Below are positions 1 through 6,149 of a stretch of 7,713 nt of DNA, one piece after another. The notes under the pieces are model-generated. The model saw nothing but the letters and a program-made list of their open reading frames with translations, ran no database searches and was not told where the DNA came from. The stretch's first letter is position 1. Every line of letters begins with the position of its first letter. The DNA is from an uncultured Flavobacteriales bacterium (GTDB taxonomy: Bacteria > Bacteroidota > Bacteroidia > Flavobacteriales > UBA1820): NCBI GenBank assembly GCA_959608625.1, contig CAUHQV010000054.1, positions 1 to 7,713 of the forward strand, in the 5' to 3' direction. The translations under genes and the position numbers were made by a program.

Positions 1-515
1 GGACTTCGGTAGGCGGGGATATCCTGTACATCGAGTCCACCAAATCCAAAGGCAAGGGGGAACTCTCCATGACCGGTAACCTGGGTACCGTGATGAAGGA
101 ATCGGCAACTATCGCCCTGCAGTACATCAAGTCCCACGCGGAAAACTTCGGCCTGGACGCCGAGGAAATAGGCCAGTACAACATCCATATCCACGTGCCG
201 GAAGGGGCAACCCCGAAAGACGGGCCTTCGGCGGGTATCACGATGCTCACCTCGCTGGTGTCCGTGCTTACCGGGCGGAAGGTGAGACCGGCCCTGGCTA
301 TGACGGGCGAGATCACCCTGCGCGGGAAAGTGCTTCCGGTAGGGGGTATCAAGGAAAAAATCCTGGCCGCCCGCCGGGCGAACATTACCGATATCATCCT
401 CTGCGGGGACAACCGCAAGGACATCGAGGATATCAAACCGGACTACTTGAAGGGCCTCACGTTCCATTACGTCAAAAAAATGGACGAAGTGATACCTTTG
501 GCACTGGAAAATTGA
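1..515 (+). CDS. lon: Lon ATP-dependent protease, C-terminal proteolytic domain (5' truncated)
   Basis: This is the last 170 residues of Lon, the cytoplasmic AAA+ protease that unfolds and degrades damaged and regulatory proteins. The frame is already open at the window edge (first full codon at base 3), so the gene starts outside, and the start-like ATG at 69 is an internal Met. Only the peptidase domain is visible. The catalytic Ser lies in PKDGPSAGI (Ser codon 228-230). The catalytic Lys is the second Lys of GGIKEKILAA (codon 357-359). Their 43-residue spacing equals that of Ser679 and Lys722 in E. coli Lon. MTGEITLRGKVLPVGG, between them, is a family hallmark. The protein stops a few residues after the domain, as usual for Lon. 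The stop TGA (513-515) lies 29 nt before the ATG of the next gene, so co-transcription with the ABC exporter is likely. The AAA+ and N-terminal domains cannot be judged. Confidence 0.97.
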   Translation, partial: TSVGGDILYIESTKSKGKGELSMTGNLGTVMKESATIALQYIKSHAENFGLDAEEIGQYNIHIHVPEGATPKDGPSAGITMLTSLVSVLTGRKVRPALAMTGEITLRGKVLPVGGIKEKILAARRANITDIILCGDNRKDIEDIKPDYLKGLTFHYVKKMDEVIPLALEN

Positions 516-544
516 GTACTTTTGCGGAAAGTAATACCTTCCGA

Positions 545-2416
545 ATGAAATACACCCTGCGCCTTTTTAAGAACCTGGGGCATTTTAAGAAACTAATAAC
601 GGGAACGGTAGTATTCAATATACTTACCGTTCTTTTTACGTTATTATCTACCTACGCCCTGATCCCCGTACTGAGCCTTATTTTCGGCGAGACCGAAAAA
701 GTGCATACTAAACCCGTATGGAGCGTAGACGGGGTAAGCGTGTTTGCCAGCGACGGGATGAACGGGGTAAAGGATTACCTGACCCAGGCTTTCAATTACC
801 AAACCACCTATTTCATAGAGCACAACGGCCTGGAATGGGTTCTGTTCTGGGTATGTTTTATCGGGTTCTCGCTTTTCGTGCTCAAGAACGTATCCCGGTA
901 TTTCGCAGGCCTTTTCCTTTCGTACATCAATATCGGCATCGAACAGCGCCTGCGTAAGCAGATCCATGACAAAATACTGGCCCTGAATATCTCTTTCTTT
1001 TCCGAGCAGCGGAAAGGGGACATCCTTTCTCGCATCACTTCGGACGTGACGGAAGTGCAATGGGCCGTATTCTCCTCGCTGTCCCGCACGATACAGGATC
1101 CGCTGATGGTCATCGGTATCCTCATATCCCTTATCCTGCTCAGTCCGAAGCTGACGGTCTTTATCGTCATCCTGCTGCCATTTACGGCATACGCCATCAC
1201 CCGCATTTCCAAATCGCTGAAAGACCCGTCCCAAAAGGCCCGGAAAAAATACGGGGAACTCCTTTCGCTGGTAGAGGAGGACCTGTCCGGATTGAAAGTG
1301 ATCAAATCGTACAATGCCTCGAAATTGTCCAAAAAACGTTTTGACAGCGTAAACGACGACTATTCCAACCAAATGGCCCGCATCACCCGCCGGCGCGAAT
1401 TGGCTTCGCCTCTGTCGGAAATGATCGGTTCGGCCATTATCATCGCCATCATGGGATACGCAGGGTTATTGATCGTGCAGGATCAGGCCCTGAGCGCACC
1501 GGTATTCATCACTTATCTGGCCCTGTTTTACCAAATATTACAGCCGACCAAGAATATCGCCCTGGCCTTCGCGGATATCAAGCGGGGAGAGGCGGCCGCG
1601 CAGCGCATCTACGAAGTGATAGATACACCTATTTCTATCACGGACAAGGAAAATGCGCTGGAAAAAAAGACATTCGATTCCTGCATCGAATTCCAGGACG
1701 TACGGTTCATGTATCCGGACGGAGAAAAAGAGGCGATAAAAGGCTTTTCACTCAGTGTGCCCAAAGGAAAAACCATCGCGATCGTAGGTCAGTCCGGAAG
1801 CGGAAAATCGACCATGACGAACCTGATCTGCCGTTTTTATGATGTGACAGGCGGAAGCATCCGCATAGACGGGCGCGATATTCGCGACTACCGCCAGAAA
1901 GACCTCCGGGGGCTTTGCGGACTGGTAACCCAGGAATCGATCCTGTTCAACGATACGGTAAAAAATAACCTGCTGCTCGGGAAACCCGATGCGACGGACG
2001 ACGAGATACTCCAAGCGGCCAAAGTAGCCAACGCCTTGGAATTCATCGAAAAGCTGCCGGAAGGATTCGATACGAACATCGGCGATTCGGGCCTGCGTTT
2101 GTCCGGCGGCCAGCGCCAGCGCCTGTGTATCGCCCGGGCGGTACTGAAAAACGCGCCGATACTCCTGCTCGACGAGGCCACTTCGGCCTTGGACACCGAG
2201 AGTGAAAAACTGGTACAGGACGCCCTGGAACACCTGATGAACGCCCACACGAGCTTTGTGGTGGCCCATCGGTTGTCCACCATCCAGAATGCCGACCTGA
2301 TCGTGGTGATGAGCGACGGACGGATCGTAGAGCAGGGGACGCACGAAGAACTCCTGGCTGCCGACGGCATGTACGCCAAACTCATTCATATGCAGTCGTT
2401 CGATACGGCTTCATAA
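545..2416 (+). CDS. MsbA-like ABC exporter, fused permease and ATPase
   Basis: This is a 623-residue half-transporter of the lipid/multidrug exporter class (type IV ABC fold), expected to work as an inner-membrane homodimer. Membrane segments lie near residues 18-47, 96-127, 186-218 (two) and 289-335 (two). A hydrophilic stretch at about 49-92 makes a long first outer loop. The ATPase domain is complete: Walker A GQSGSGKST at 415-423, Q-loop Gln463, signature LSGGQ at 519-523, Walker B ILLLDE at 539-544, D-loop SALD, and switch His575. The size and fused layout match MsbA, which flips lipid A-core, but the substrate cannot be read from sequence and a lipid or drug exporter is equally possible. 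I chose the ATG at 545 because MKYTLRLFKNLG opens like related exporters. A TTG at 512 would add 11 residues and overlap the lon stop by four bases (TTGA). The gene follows lon closely and ends before a GC-rich hairpin. Confidence 0.9.
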   Translation: MKYTLRLFKNLGHFKKLITGTVVFNILTVLFTLLSTYALIPVLSLIFGETEKVHTKPVWSVDGVSVFASDGMNGVKDYLTQAFNYQTTYFIEHNGLEWVLFWVCFIGFSLFVLKNVSRYFAGLFLSYINIGIEQRLRKQIHDKILALNISFFSEQRKGDILSRITSDVTEVQWAVFSSLSRTIQDPLMVIGILISLILLSPKLTVFIVILLPFTAYAITRISKSLKDPSQKARKKYGELLSLVEEDLSGLKVIKSYNASKLSKKRFDSVNDDYSNQMARITRRRELASPLSEMIGSAIIIAIMGYAGLLIVQDQALSAPVFITYLALFYQILQPTKNIALAFADIKRGEAAAQRIYEVIDTPISITDKENALEKKTFDSCIEFQDVRFMYPDGEKEAIKGFSLSVPKGKTIAIVGQSGSGKSTMTNLICRFYDVTGGSIRIDGRDIRDYRQKDLRGLCGLVTQESILFNDTVKNNLLLGKPDATDDEILQAAKVANALEFIEKLPEGFDTNIGDSGLRLSGGQRQRLCIARAVLKNAPILLLDEATSALDTESEKLVQDALEHLMNAHTSFVVAHRLSTIQNADLIVVMSDGRIVEQGTHEELLAADGMYAKLIHMQSFDTAS

Positions 2417-2442
2417 AAGATGTAAATAGCCGATAAAATGAG

Positions 2443-2476
2443 AGCCGCCCGGGCATTCGTCCGGGCGGCTTTGTTA
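2443..2476 (+). terminator. GC-rich hairpin terminator between convergent genes
   Basis: A perfect 10-bp stem (AGCCGCCCGG 2443-2452 with CCGGGCGGCT 2461-2470) closes an 8-nt loop and is followed by TTGTTA. It lies 27 bp after the exporter stop and 20 bp before the end of the convergent kinase gene. The T-run is weak on both strands, so efficiency is uncertain. The symmetry and position suggest that it serves both genes. Confidence 0.7.
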
Positions 2477-2489
2477 TAGTTAAAAAAGG

Positions 2490-3251
2490 TCAGGGCAATA
2501 TTCCCAGAAAAGTTTTTACCGCCTGTTTCATCCGGGCTTTGAACCGGTTTTTCTTCCATATGAACAGGAATATCCGCAGGCTTCGGTCCAGATCCCACCG
2601 GCGGACGTCACAATACCGAACGACCAGTTTTACTGCCTGGGTAAGCCGTAACCCGGTCAATTGGGTAAAAGATTCGAGGCATCGTATCGTGGCACTATTG
2701 TGGAAGTCGAAGCGGTTGATATCGACCAAAGCGAAATGGAAACGGCAGCTCTGCTTGTAATACAGTATGTTCCCCGGATTATAATCCTTTGGTACCATAC
2801 GGGCCTTGTGCAGGGCGGCCGTGAACCGGATGAAATCCTCCGTCAGCCATGTTCTCTCGGTTTCACTCAGATTTTCCGCCGCAGCCAGGGTAGGATAGGG
2901 CAGATATTCCGAAATAAAATAACCCGTATGGAAAAATCCGTGTTTTTTCACTTCGATGTAAGCGACCGGGGCCGGGGTTTCCACTCCGCGGCGCAGAAGC
3001 CTACCGGCATACCGGTAGGCCCGTTTCGCCTTGCTTTTGCGGAAACAAGTGTACATAAAGCAGTTGAAAAGGGTAGGGCGCTTGTATTTTTTGACCACGA
3101 AAGACCGATCACCTGCCGTCGTCAAGACGACCGTATTCCGGTTACAGCAGAAAACTTTTTCCACCGGGTAATCGTCCTGCGGAATTTTGCGGATAAAGTC
3201 GGAAAAATCCGCAAAATCTTGGTTAATTCTGAACTTTATACAATCTCCCAT
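2490..3251 (-). CDS. Lipopolysaccharide kinase, WaaP/Kdo kinase (InaA) family
   Basis: This is a 253-residue protein with a compact eukaryotic-type kinase fold, no signal peptide and no membrane segment. It is expected at the cytoplasmic face of the inner membrane, where family members phosphorylate Kdo or heptose of the LPS core. Visible landmarks are the ATP-binding Lys pair in FVVKKYK (54-55), the WaaP-like stretch RAYRYAGRLLRRGVETPAPV (about 77-96), hinge SEYLPYP (114-120), catalytic loop PKDYNPGNIL (Asp156, Asn161), and the metal-binding Asp177 in LVDINRFDF. The usual His of the HxD catalytic motif is Pro154 here. The C-terminal end is very basic, which suits contact with anionic membrane lipid. 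It lies 114 bp downstream of the AraC-type gene on the same strand and converges with the exporter. Only a poor promoter match (TATCTTTA, complement of 3285-3292) is seen upstream, so read-through from the regulator is possible. Family assignment is good; the exact sugar acceptor is unknown. Confidence 0.8.
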   Translation of the reverse strand: MGDCIKFRINQDFADFSDFIRKIPQDDYPVEKVFCCNRNTVVLTTAGDRSFVVKKYKRPTLFNCFMYTCFRKSKAKRAYRYAGRLLRRGVETPAPVAYIEVKKHGFFHTGYFISEYLPYPTLAAAENLSETERTWLTEDFIRFTAALHKARMVPKDYNPGNILYYKQSCRFHFALVDINRFDFHNSATIRCLESFTQLTGLRLTQAVKLVVRYCDVRRWDLDRSLRIFLFIWKKNRFKARMKQAVKTFLGILP

Positions 3252-3365
3252 AACACCCTTGATTATAAATTACATATGCCTATGTAAAGATACAACCCTG
3301 CGCATCGGGAGGTTATCGAAAAATTCCCTTTTTATGGTCTGTTTTCCGGTAAAAACCTAAAAAAC

Positions 3366-4211
3366 TTATTGATTGCGGTATTGCGTGGGGGTTACGCCGG
3401 ACAAATGTTTGAAATACCGGGCGAAAAACGACTGGTTGGCAAAGCTGAGTTCTTCGCTGATCTGCTGGACAGTCATATTGGTCGATTTCAGCATTACTTT
3501 GGCTTGCAGCAGGACATAATCGTCGATCAACTGGCCTGCTTTCTTCCCGGTAACTGCCCGAAGGGTGGCCGAAAGGTATTTGGGTGTAATGAAGAGTTTG
3601 TCGGCAAAGAACGATACCGAACGGCTTTCCTTGTAATGCCGGATCAACAGGTTGAGGAATTCACTGCATATCTCGTCCTTGCGGTTGAGTTTGGCTTTCT
3701 TGTCGGCCATATACGTCTCCATGGAAATAAATTCGAAAAACAAAGCCCCCACCAAATGTTGGATGATATCCAGGCGGTACGTATAATTCGAACTGCGCAT
3801 CCGCAACCGGATAAAATCGTGATAGGCTGCGTATTTGTCGATATCTTCCTTGGAAAAGCGGATTTTAGGATTGTCCCGGATCACGAAAAAGGCGGAAAAA
3901 TTGCGCTTGCGCAGGCTTATGTTAGCCATGAACTCGCTGGACATGAATAGAAAACGGCCATCGAAATCCTTGCTTTTGCTTTCGAGCTGGACGATCTGCC
4001 CAGGCAATACGATCAGTATATCGTTGGCGTGCAGCGTATATTTTTTCAAATCCAGCATGATCTCGATACACCCCGAAAGACAGCCGACAAACATCAGACC
4101 ATCCATTTTATGGGGGGATCTTGCTTCCGGAGAATCGTCGATATCGTTGAATATCGCGAAATAATTCTCCATATAATCGACGTCCGACGAAAATTTATAA
4201 CGTTGGCTCAT
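3366..4211 (-). CDS. AraC-family transcriptional regulator
   Basis: This is a 281-residue regulator with a divergent N-terminal sensing half (about residues 1-170, cupin-like in the wider family) and a C-terminal AraC/XylS DNA-binding domain (about 180-278). The domain has two helix-turn-helix units. The first is around SVSFFADKLFITPKYLSATL, the second around MTVQQISEELSFANQSFF. It ends with the family signature YFKHLSGVTPTQYR. The open frame runs up to 4424, but the 62 residues before Met at 4238 read as non-coding, and a strong promoter sits inside that stretch (4258-4289), so the long form cannot be made from it. Two starts remain. I prefer 4211 because GGAG lies 6 nt upstream and the leader would be about 40 nt. 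ATG 4238 (290 residues) is possible with a leader of only about 13 nt. The effector and targets are unknown; the kinase downstream is the nearest candidate target. Confidence 0.9.
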   Translation of the reverse strand: MSQRYKFSSDVDYMENYFAIFNDIDDSPEARSPHKMDGLMFVGCLSGCIEIMLDLKKYTLHANDILIVLPGQIVQLESKSKDFDGRFLFMSSEFMANISLRKRNFSAFFVIRDNPKIRFSKEDIDKYAAYHDFIRLRMRSSNYTYRLDIIQHLVGALFFEFISMETYMADKKAKLNRKDEICSEFLNLLIRHYKESRSVSFFADKLFITPKYLSATLRAVTGKKAGQLIDDYVLLQAKVMLKSTNMTVQQISEELSFANQSFFARYFKHLSGVTPTQYRNQ

Positions 4212-4257
4212 CGTGGGCTCCAGCGGCTTTGTTGTCATACATCCGTATTTTTCCGGG

Positions 4258-4289
4258 CAAACATACGAACAAATCGCTGAACGCTCAAA
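4258..4289 (-). promoter_or_regulatory. Bacteroidetes-type promoter of the AraC-family gene
   Basis: On the minus strand, TTTG (complement of 4286-4289) is followed by exactly 20 nt and then TATGTTTG (complement of 4258-4265). This fits the Bacteroidetes primary sigma consensus TTTG / TAnnTTTG with 19-21 nt spacing. Transcription should start near 4250, just upstream of the candidate ATGs at 4238 and 4211. Confidence 0.65.
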
Positions 4290-4350
4290 ATTTTTACGAT
4301 TTATGTATTCCTGAAAAGCTGCCGTTTCACAAAATGCAAGTAGAATAAAG

Positions 4351-4512
4351 TTATTCTGCCGTTTCATCAATCGCTTTCTCGAGCGCTTGGGCCGGAATGA
4401 TCCATATCGCGGCCATGACCACATAGCAGGCTATCGATACGGCAATGGAAATTTTACCCTTGTTCCTGCGTAGAGTAGATTTTCCAAAGGCAGACCGGAA
4501 TACTTTAGAAAT
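4351..4512 (-). other. Open frame for a 53-residue single-pass membrane peptide without a canonical start
   Basis: The minus-strand frame between stop codons TAA (4513-4515) and TAA (4351-4353) is open for 53 codons. It reads as a plausible small membrane protein: a basic segment (GKSTLRRNKGK), one hydrophobic helix (ISIAVSIACYVVMAAIWIIP), then a short acidic tail (EKAIDETAE). The basic-then-hydrophobic order predicts N-in, C-out. Codon choice resembles that of neighbouring genes. There is no ATG, GTG or TTG before the helix: the first codon is ATT (4510-4512), the first GTG is at 4420-4422 and the first ATG at 4414-4416, both inside the helix. It could be a gene whose start has mutated, a remnant, a rare AUU start, or chance. 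A weak promoter match (GTTG, 20 nt, TAAATTTC ending at 4508) overlaps its beginning and would start transcription too late for the ATT. I do not recognise the peptide. Confidence 0.3.
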
Positions 4513-4515
4513 TTA

Positions 4516-4660
4516 CAGCAATTCGCCTACAATTCCAACACAACGCTTGCCGTAAAATCCGCTTGCTATTTCTGAATATAATTTATATTATGTAAAATAG
4601 ATTCCGGGGCGATGCGCAGAAGAACTATAAAAACGAAAAACATTTCTCTGAGAAAACACT
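4516..4660. other. Intergenic stretch, AT-rich, no gene seen
   Basis: With the start-less ORF and the AraC leader, this completes the roughly 420-base gap between the AraC-type gene and the recombinase gene. It is AT-rich. It contains a short dyad (AATATA-ATT-TATATT, 4575-4589) and, next to the recombinase stop, a weak terminator-like sequence. No convincing coding frame or RNA gene is visible here. Confidence 0.5.
4629..4656 (-). terminator. Possible weak terminator of the recombinase gene
   Basis: On the minus strand, just after the recombinase stop, a small AT-rich dyad (TTTCT/AGAAA, within 4643-4655) is followed by T-rich sequence (complement of 4629-4640, TTTTTCGTTT then TTA). The stem is short and weak, so this is only a candidate. 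Confidence 0.3.
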
Positions 4661-5581
4661 CTATTCCGCACCTCCGGCATGGGAACGCGGATGGTACCGT
4701 TCCACCACGTCGACCAGGCGGGATATTTCGATGTGCGTATAAATCTCGGTAGTCGTAATGGACGAATGCCCCAGCATCGCCTGGATATCCGTCAGATCGG
4801 CGCCTCCCTGCAAAAGATGCGTGGCAAAACTATGCCGTAACGTGTGCGGGCTGATATTCTTTTCGATGCCGGCATCCGCAGCCGCTTGTTTGATGATCGT
4901 GAACACCATCGCTCGGGTAAGCCCCGAGCCCCTGCGGGAAAGGAATACGGTATCGGCCGATTTTTTCTGTATGTTAATATGCGGTCGCCCGGTATCTATA
5001 TAAGATTGTACCAACCGTATCGCGCGCCCATTCACCGGAACGAAGCGCTCCTTGCTGCCTTTTCCCAGTACCCGGATAAAACCTTCGGCAAAAAACAGAT
5101 CGGACAGGCGGAGATTGGTCAGTTCCGACACGCGGAGCCCGCAGCCGTACATCAGCTCCAACATCGTCCGGTTGCGCTCGCCCTGGGGCTCGTCCAGCCG
5201 TATCGCGCCGATCAGCCGGTCGACTTCCTCCACGGTAAGCACTTCCGGCAATTTGCGGCCCGTTTTGGGGACTTCCAACAATACGGCTGGATTCTTCTCG
5301 GTATAATTTTCCAAGCACAGGAATTTATAGAAGCCCCTTATGGCCGAAACCAGGCGCGAAAGGGACTTGGCAGATAAGCCTTCTTTTGCGCATGTCCGGA
5401 TAAACCCTTCGATATCCTCAAAAACAAGTTCCCAAGGCGGTTTGCCGGGGAAATGTTCATTGGCATATTTCCGCAGTTTTTCGAGGTCCAGCGCATAGGA
5501 AGAGGCCGTGTTGGTGCTCAGCGCCCGTTCGATGCGCAGGTAGTACGAAAAGTCTTTTATGGCGGTTTCCCACTGCCCCAT
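4661..5581 (-). CDS. xerD: Tyrosine recombinase XerD-type (chromosome dimer resolution)
   Basis: This is a 306-residue site-specific recombinase, close to the usual 298-300 of XerC/XerD. The N-terminal SAM-like core-binding domain spans about 1-90 (YYLRIERALSTNTASSYALD). The catalytic domain follows from about 110. All catalytic residues are present: Arg150 in GLRVSEL, Lys174 in GKGSKER, His246 and Arg249 in HTLRH, His272 in LGHSS, and the nucleophile Tyr281 in EIYTH. Each is offset by two from E. coli XerD (148, 172, 244, 247, 270, 279). With a partner Xer protein and FtsK it should resolve chromosome dimers at dif; no dif-like site was recognised here. I chose ATG 5581 because MGQWETAIKDFSYYL fits the family start. 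The frame continues to 5701, but that part overlaps the divergent aroQ gene and promoter. It lacks integrase-type neighbours, which argues for the housekeeping Xer role rather than an element-borne integrase. XerC versus XerD naming is less certain than the family. Confidence 0.92.
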   Translation of the reverse strand: MGQWETAIKDFSYYLRIERALSTNTASSYALDLEKLRKYANEHFPGKPPWELVFEDIEGFIRTCAKEGLSAKSLSRLVSAIRGFYKFLCLENYTEKNPAVLLEVPKTGRKLPEVLTVEEVDRLIGAIRLDEPQGERNRTMLELMYGCGLRVSELTNLRLSDLFFAEGFIRVLGKGSKERFVPVNGRAIRLVQSYIDTGRPHINIQKKSADTVFLSRRGSGLTRAMVFTIIKQAAADAGIEKNISPHTLRHSFATHLLQGGADLTDIQAMLGHSSITTTEIYTHIEISRLVDVVERYHPRSHAGGAE

Positions 5582-5625
5582 GTGACAAATTGGCTTGTAG
5601 CGGTTAAAATTAGCAAATAGATTTT

Positions 5626-5633
5626 TATATTTG
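5626..5633 (+). promoter_or_regulatory. -7 element of the aroQ promoter in the divergent xerD/aroQ region
   Basis: TATATTTG matches the Bacteroidetes -7 consensus TAnnTTTG perfectly and lies 21 bp before the aroQ ATG, giving a leader of about 15 nt. No good TTTG is found at the expected distance upstream. On the opposite strand, TAATTTTA (7 of 8, complement of 5604-5611) could serve xerD. Confidence 0.5.
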
Positions 5634-5654
5634 CACAAACAAACCGTCAAAACG

Positions 5655-6068
5655 ATGAAAATACTTATCCTTAACGGACCGAACCTCAATCTGCTGGGCA
5701 AACGCGAACCCTCTGTATACGGGAGCGAATCCTTCGACGATTATTACAAAGGACTGAAAGACAAATATAAAGACATCCAATTGGAGTATTTTCAGAGCAA
5801 TTCGGAAGGAAACATCATTTCCAAGATACACGAAGCGGGCTTTTCCTACGACGGTATCGTACTGAATGCCGGAGCCTATACGCATACTTCGCTGGCCATC
5901 GCGGACGCGATCCGCGCCGTGACGACTCCTGTGGTGGAACTCCATATCTCTAACGTATATGCCCGGGAGGAGTACCGCCACCACTCCTTTATTGCCTCTG
6001 CCTGTCGCGGCTGTATCTGCGGATTCGGCCTGAAAGGCTACGATATGGCGATAGACAGTTTCCGTTGA
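5655..6068 (+). CDS. aroQ: 3-dehydroquinate dehydratase, type II
   Basis: This is a 137-residue cytoplasmic enzyme of the shikimate pathway that converts 3-dehydroquinate to 3-dehydroshikimate for aromatic amino acid and related synthesis. Type II enzymes are about 140-150 residues and assemble as dodecamers, so this is full length and slightly short at the C terminus. It opens with the family motif NGPNLNLLGKREPSVYG (7-23), which carries the catalytic Tyr22. Other active-site residues are visible: Asn71 in NAGAYTHTS, His77 in the same motif, the catalytic His97 in ELHISN, and Arg108 in YRHHSF. I chose ATG 5655 because the motif then falls at its normal place; an upstream in-frame TTG at 5631 lies on the -7 promoter element. 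It is divergent from xerD and ends at a hairpin terminator 20 bp downstream, so it is probably expressed alone. Confidence 0.96.
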   Translation: MKILILNGPNLNLLGKREPSVYGSESFDDYYKGLKDKYKDIQLEYFQSNSEGNIISKIHEAGFSYDGIVLNAGAYTHTSLAIADAIRAVTTPVVELHISNVYAREEYRHHSFIASACRGCICGFGLKGYDMAIDSFR

Positions 6069-6087
6069 CTACCCGCCTCGATATTTC

Positions 6088-6122
6088 CGGCTGCGACCCT
6101 CAGGGACGCGGCCGTCGTTTTT
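6088..6122 (+). terminator. Intrinsic terminator of aroQ
   Basis: An 8-bp stem, CGGCTGCG (6088-6095) with CGCGGCCG (6107-6114, one G-T pair), continues after an A-A mismatch into CCC/GGG around a TCA loop. It is followed by TCGTTTTT. This is a good rho-independent terminator lying between aroQ and prfB, so the two genes are probably separate transcription units. Confidence 0.75.
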
Positions 6123-6149
6123 ATATAATCCAAGGACAAAAGAGATAAA

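Noticed and set aside
644..1372. 242-codon frame on - inside the ABC exporter
   Set aside because: It is antisense to the membrane domain of a well-supported gene, with no domain or promoter of its own.
2661..3287. 208-codon frame on + opposite the kinase gene
   Set aside because: It is antisense to a gene with clear kinase motifs and its translation has no family features.
3252..3365. Terminator or promoter between the AraC-type gene and the kinase
   Set aside because: Only a partial -7 match (TATCTTTA) without a -33 element, and no stable hairpin with a T-run, could be found.
4575..4589. AT-rich dyad AATATA-ATT-TATATT as an operator
   Set aside because: It is short and very AT-rich in an AT-rich gap, so chance is a sufficient explanation; no second copy was seen near the AraC promoter.
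4661..5581. Recombinase as the integrase of a mobile element
   Set aside because: Length and catalytic spacing match the housekeeping XerD, and no transfer genes, att-like direct repeats or tRNA lie beside it.
5582..5701. N-terminal extension of the recombinase to 5701
   Set aside because: It crosses the divergent promoter and the first codons of aroQ, and the family N terminus starts at the Met encoded at 5581.
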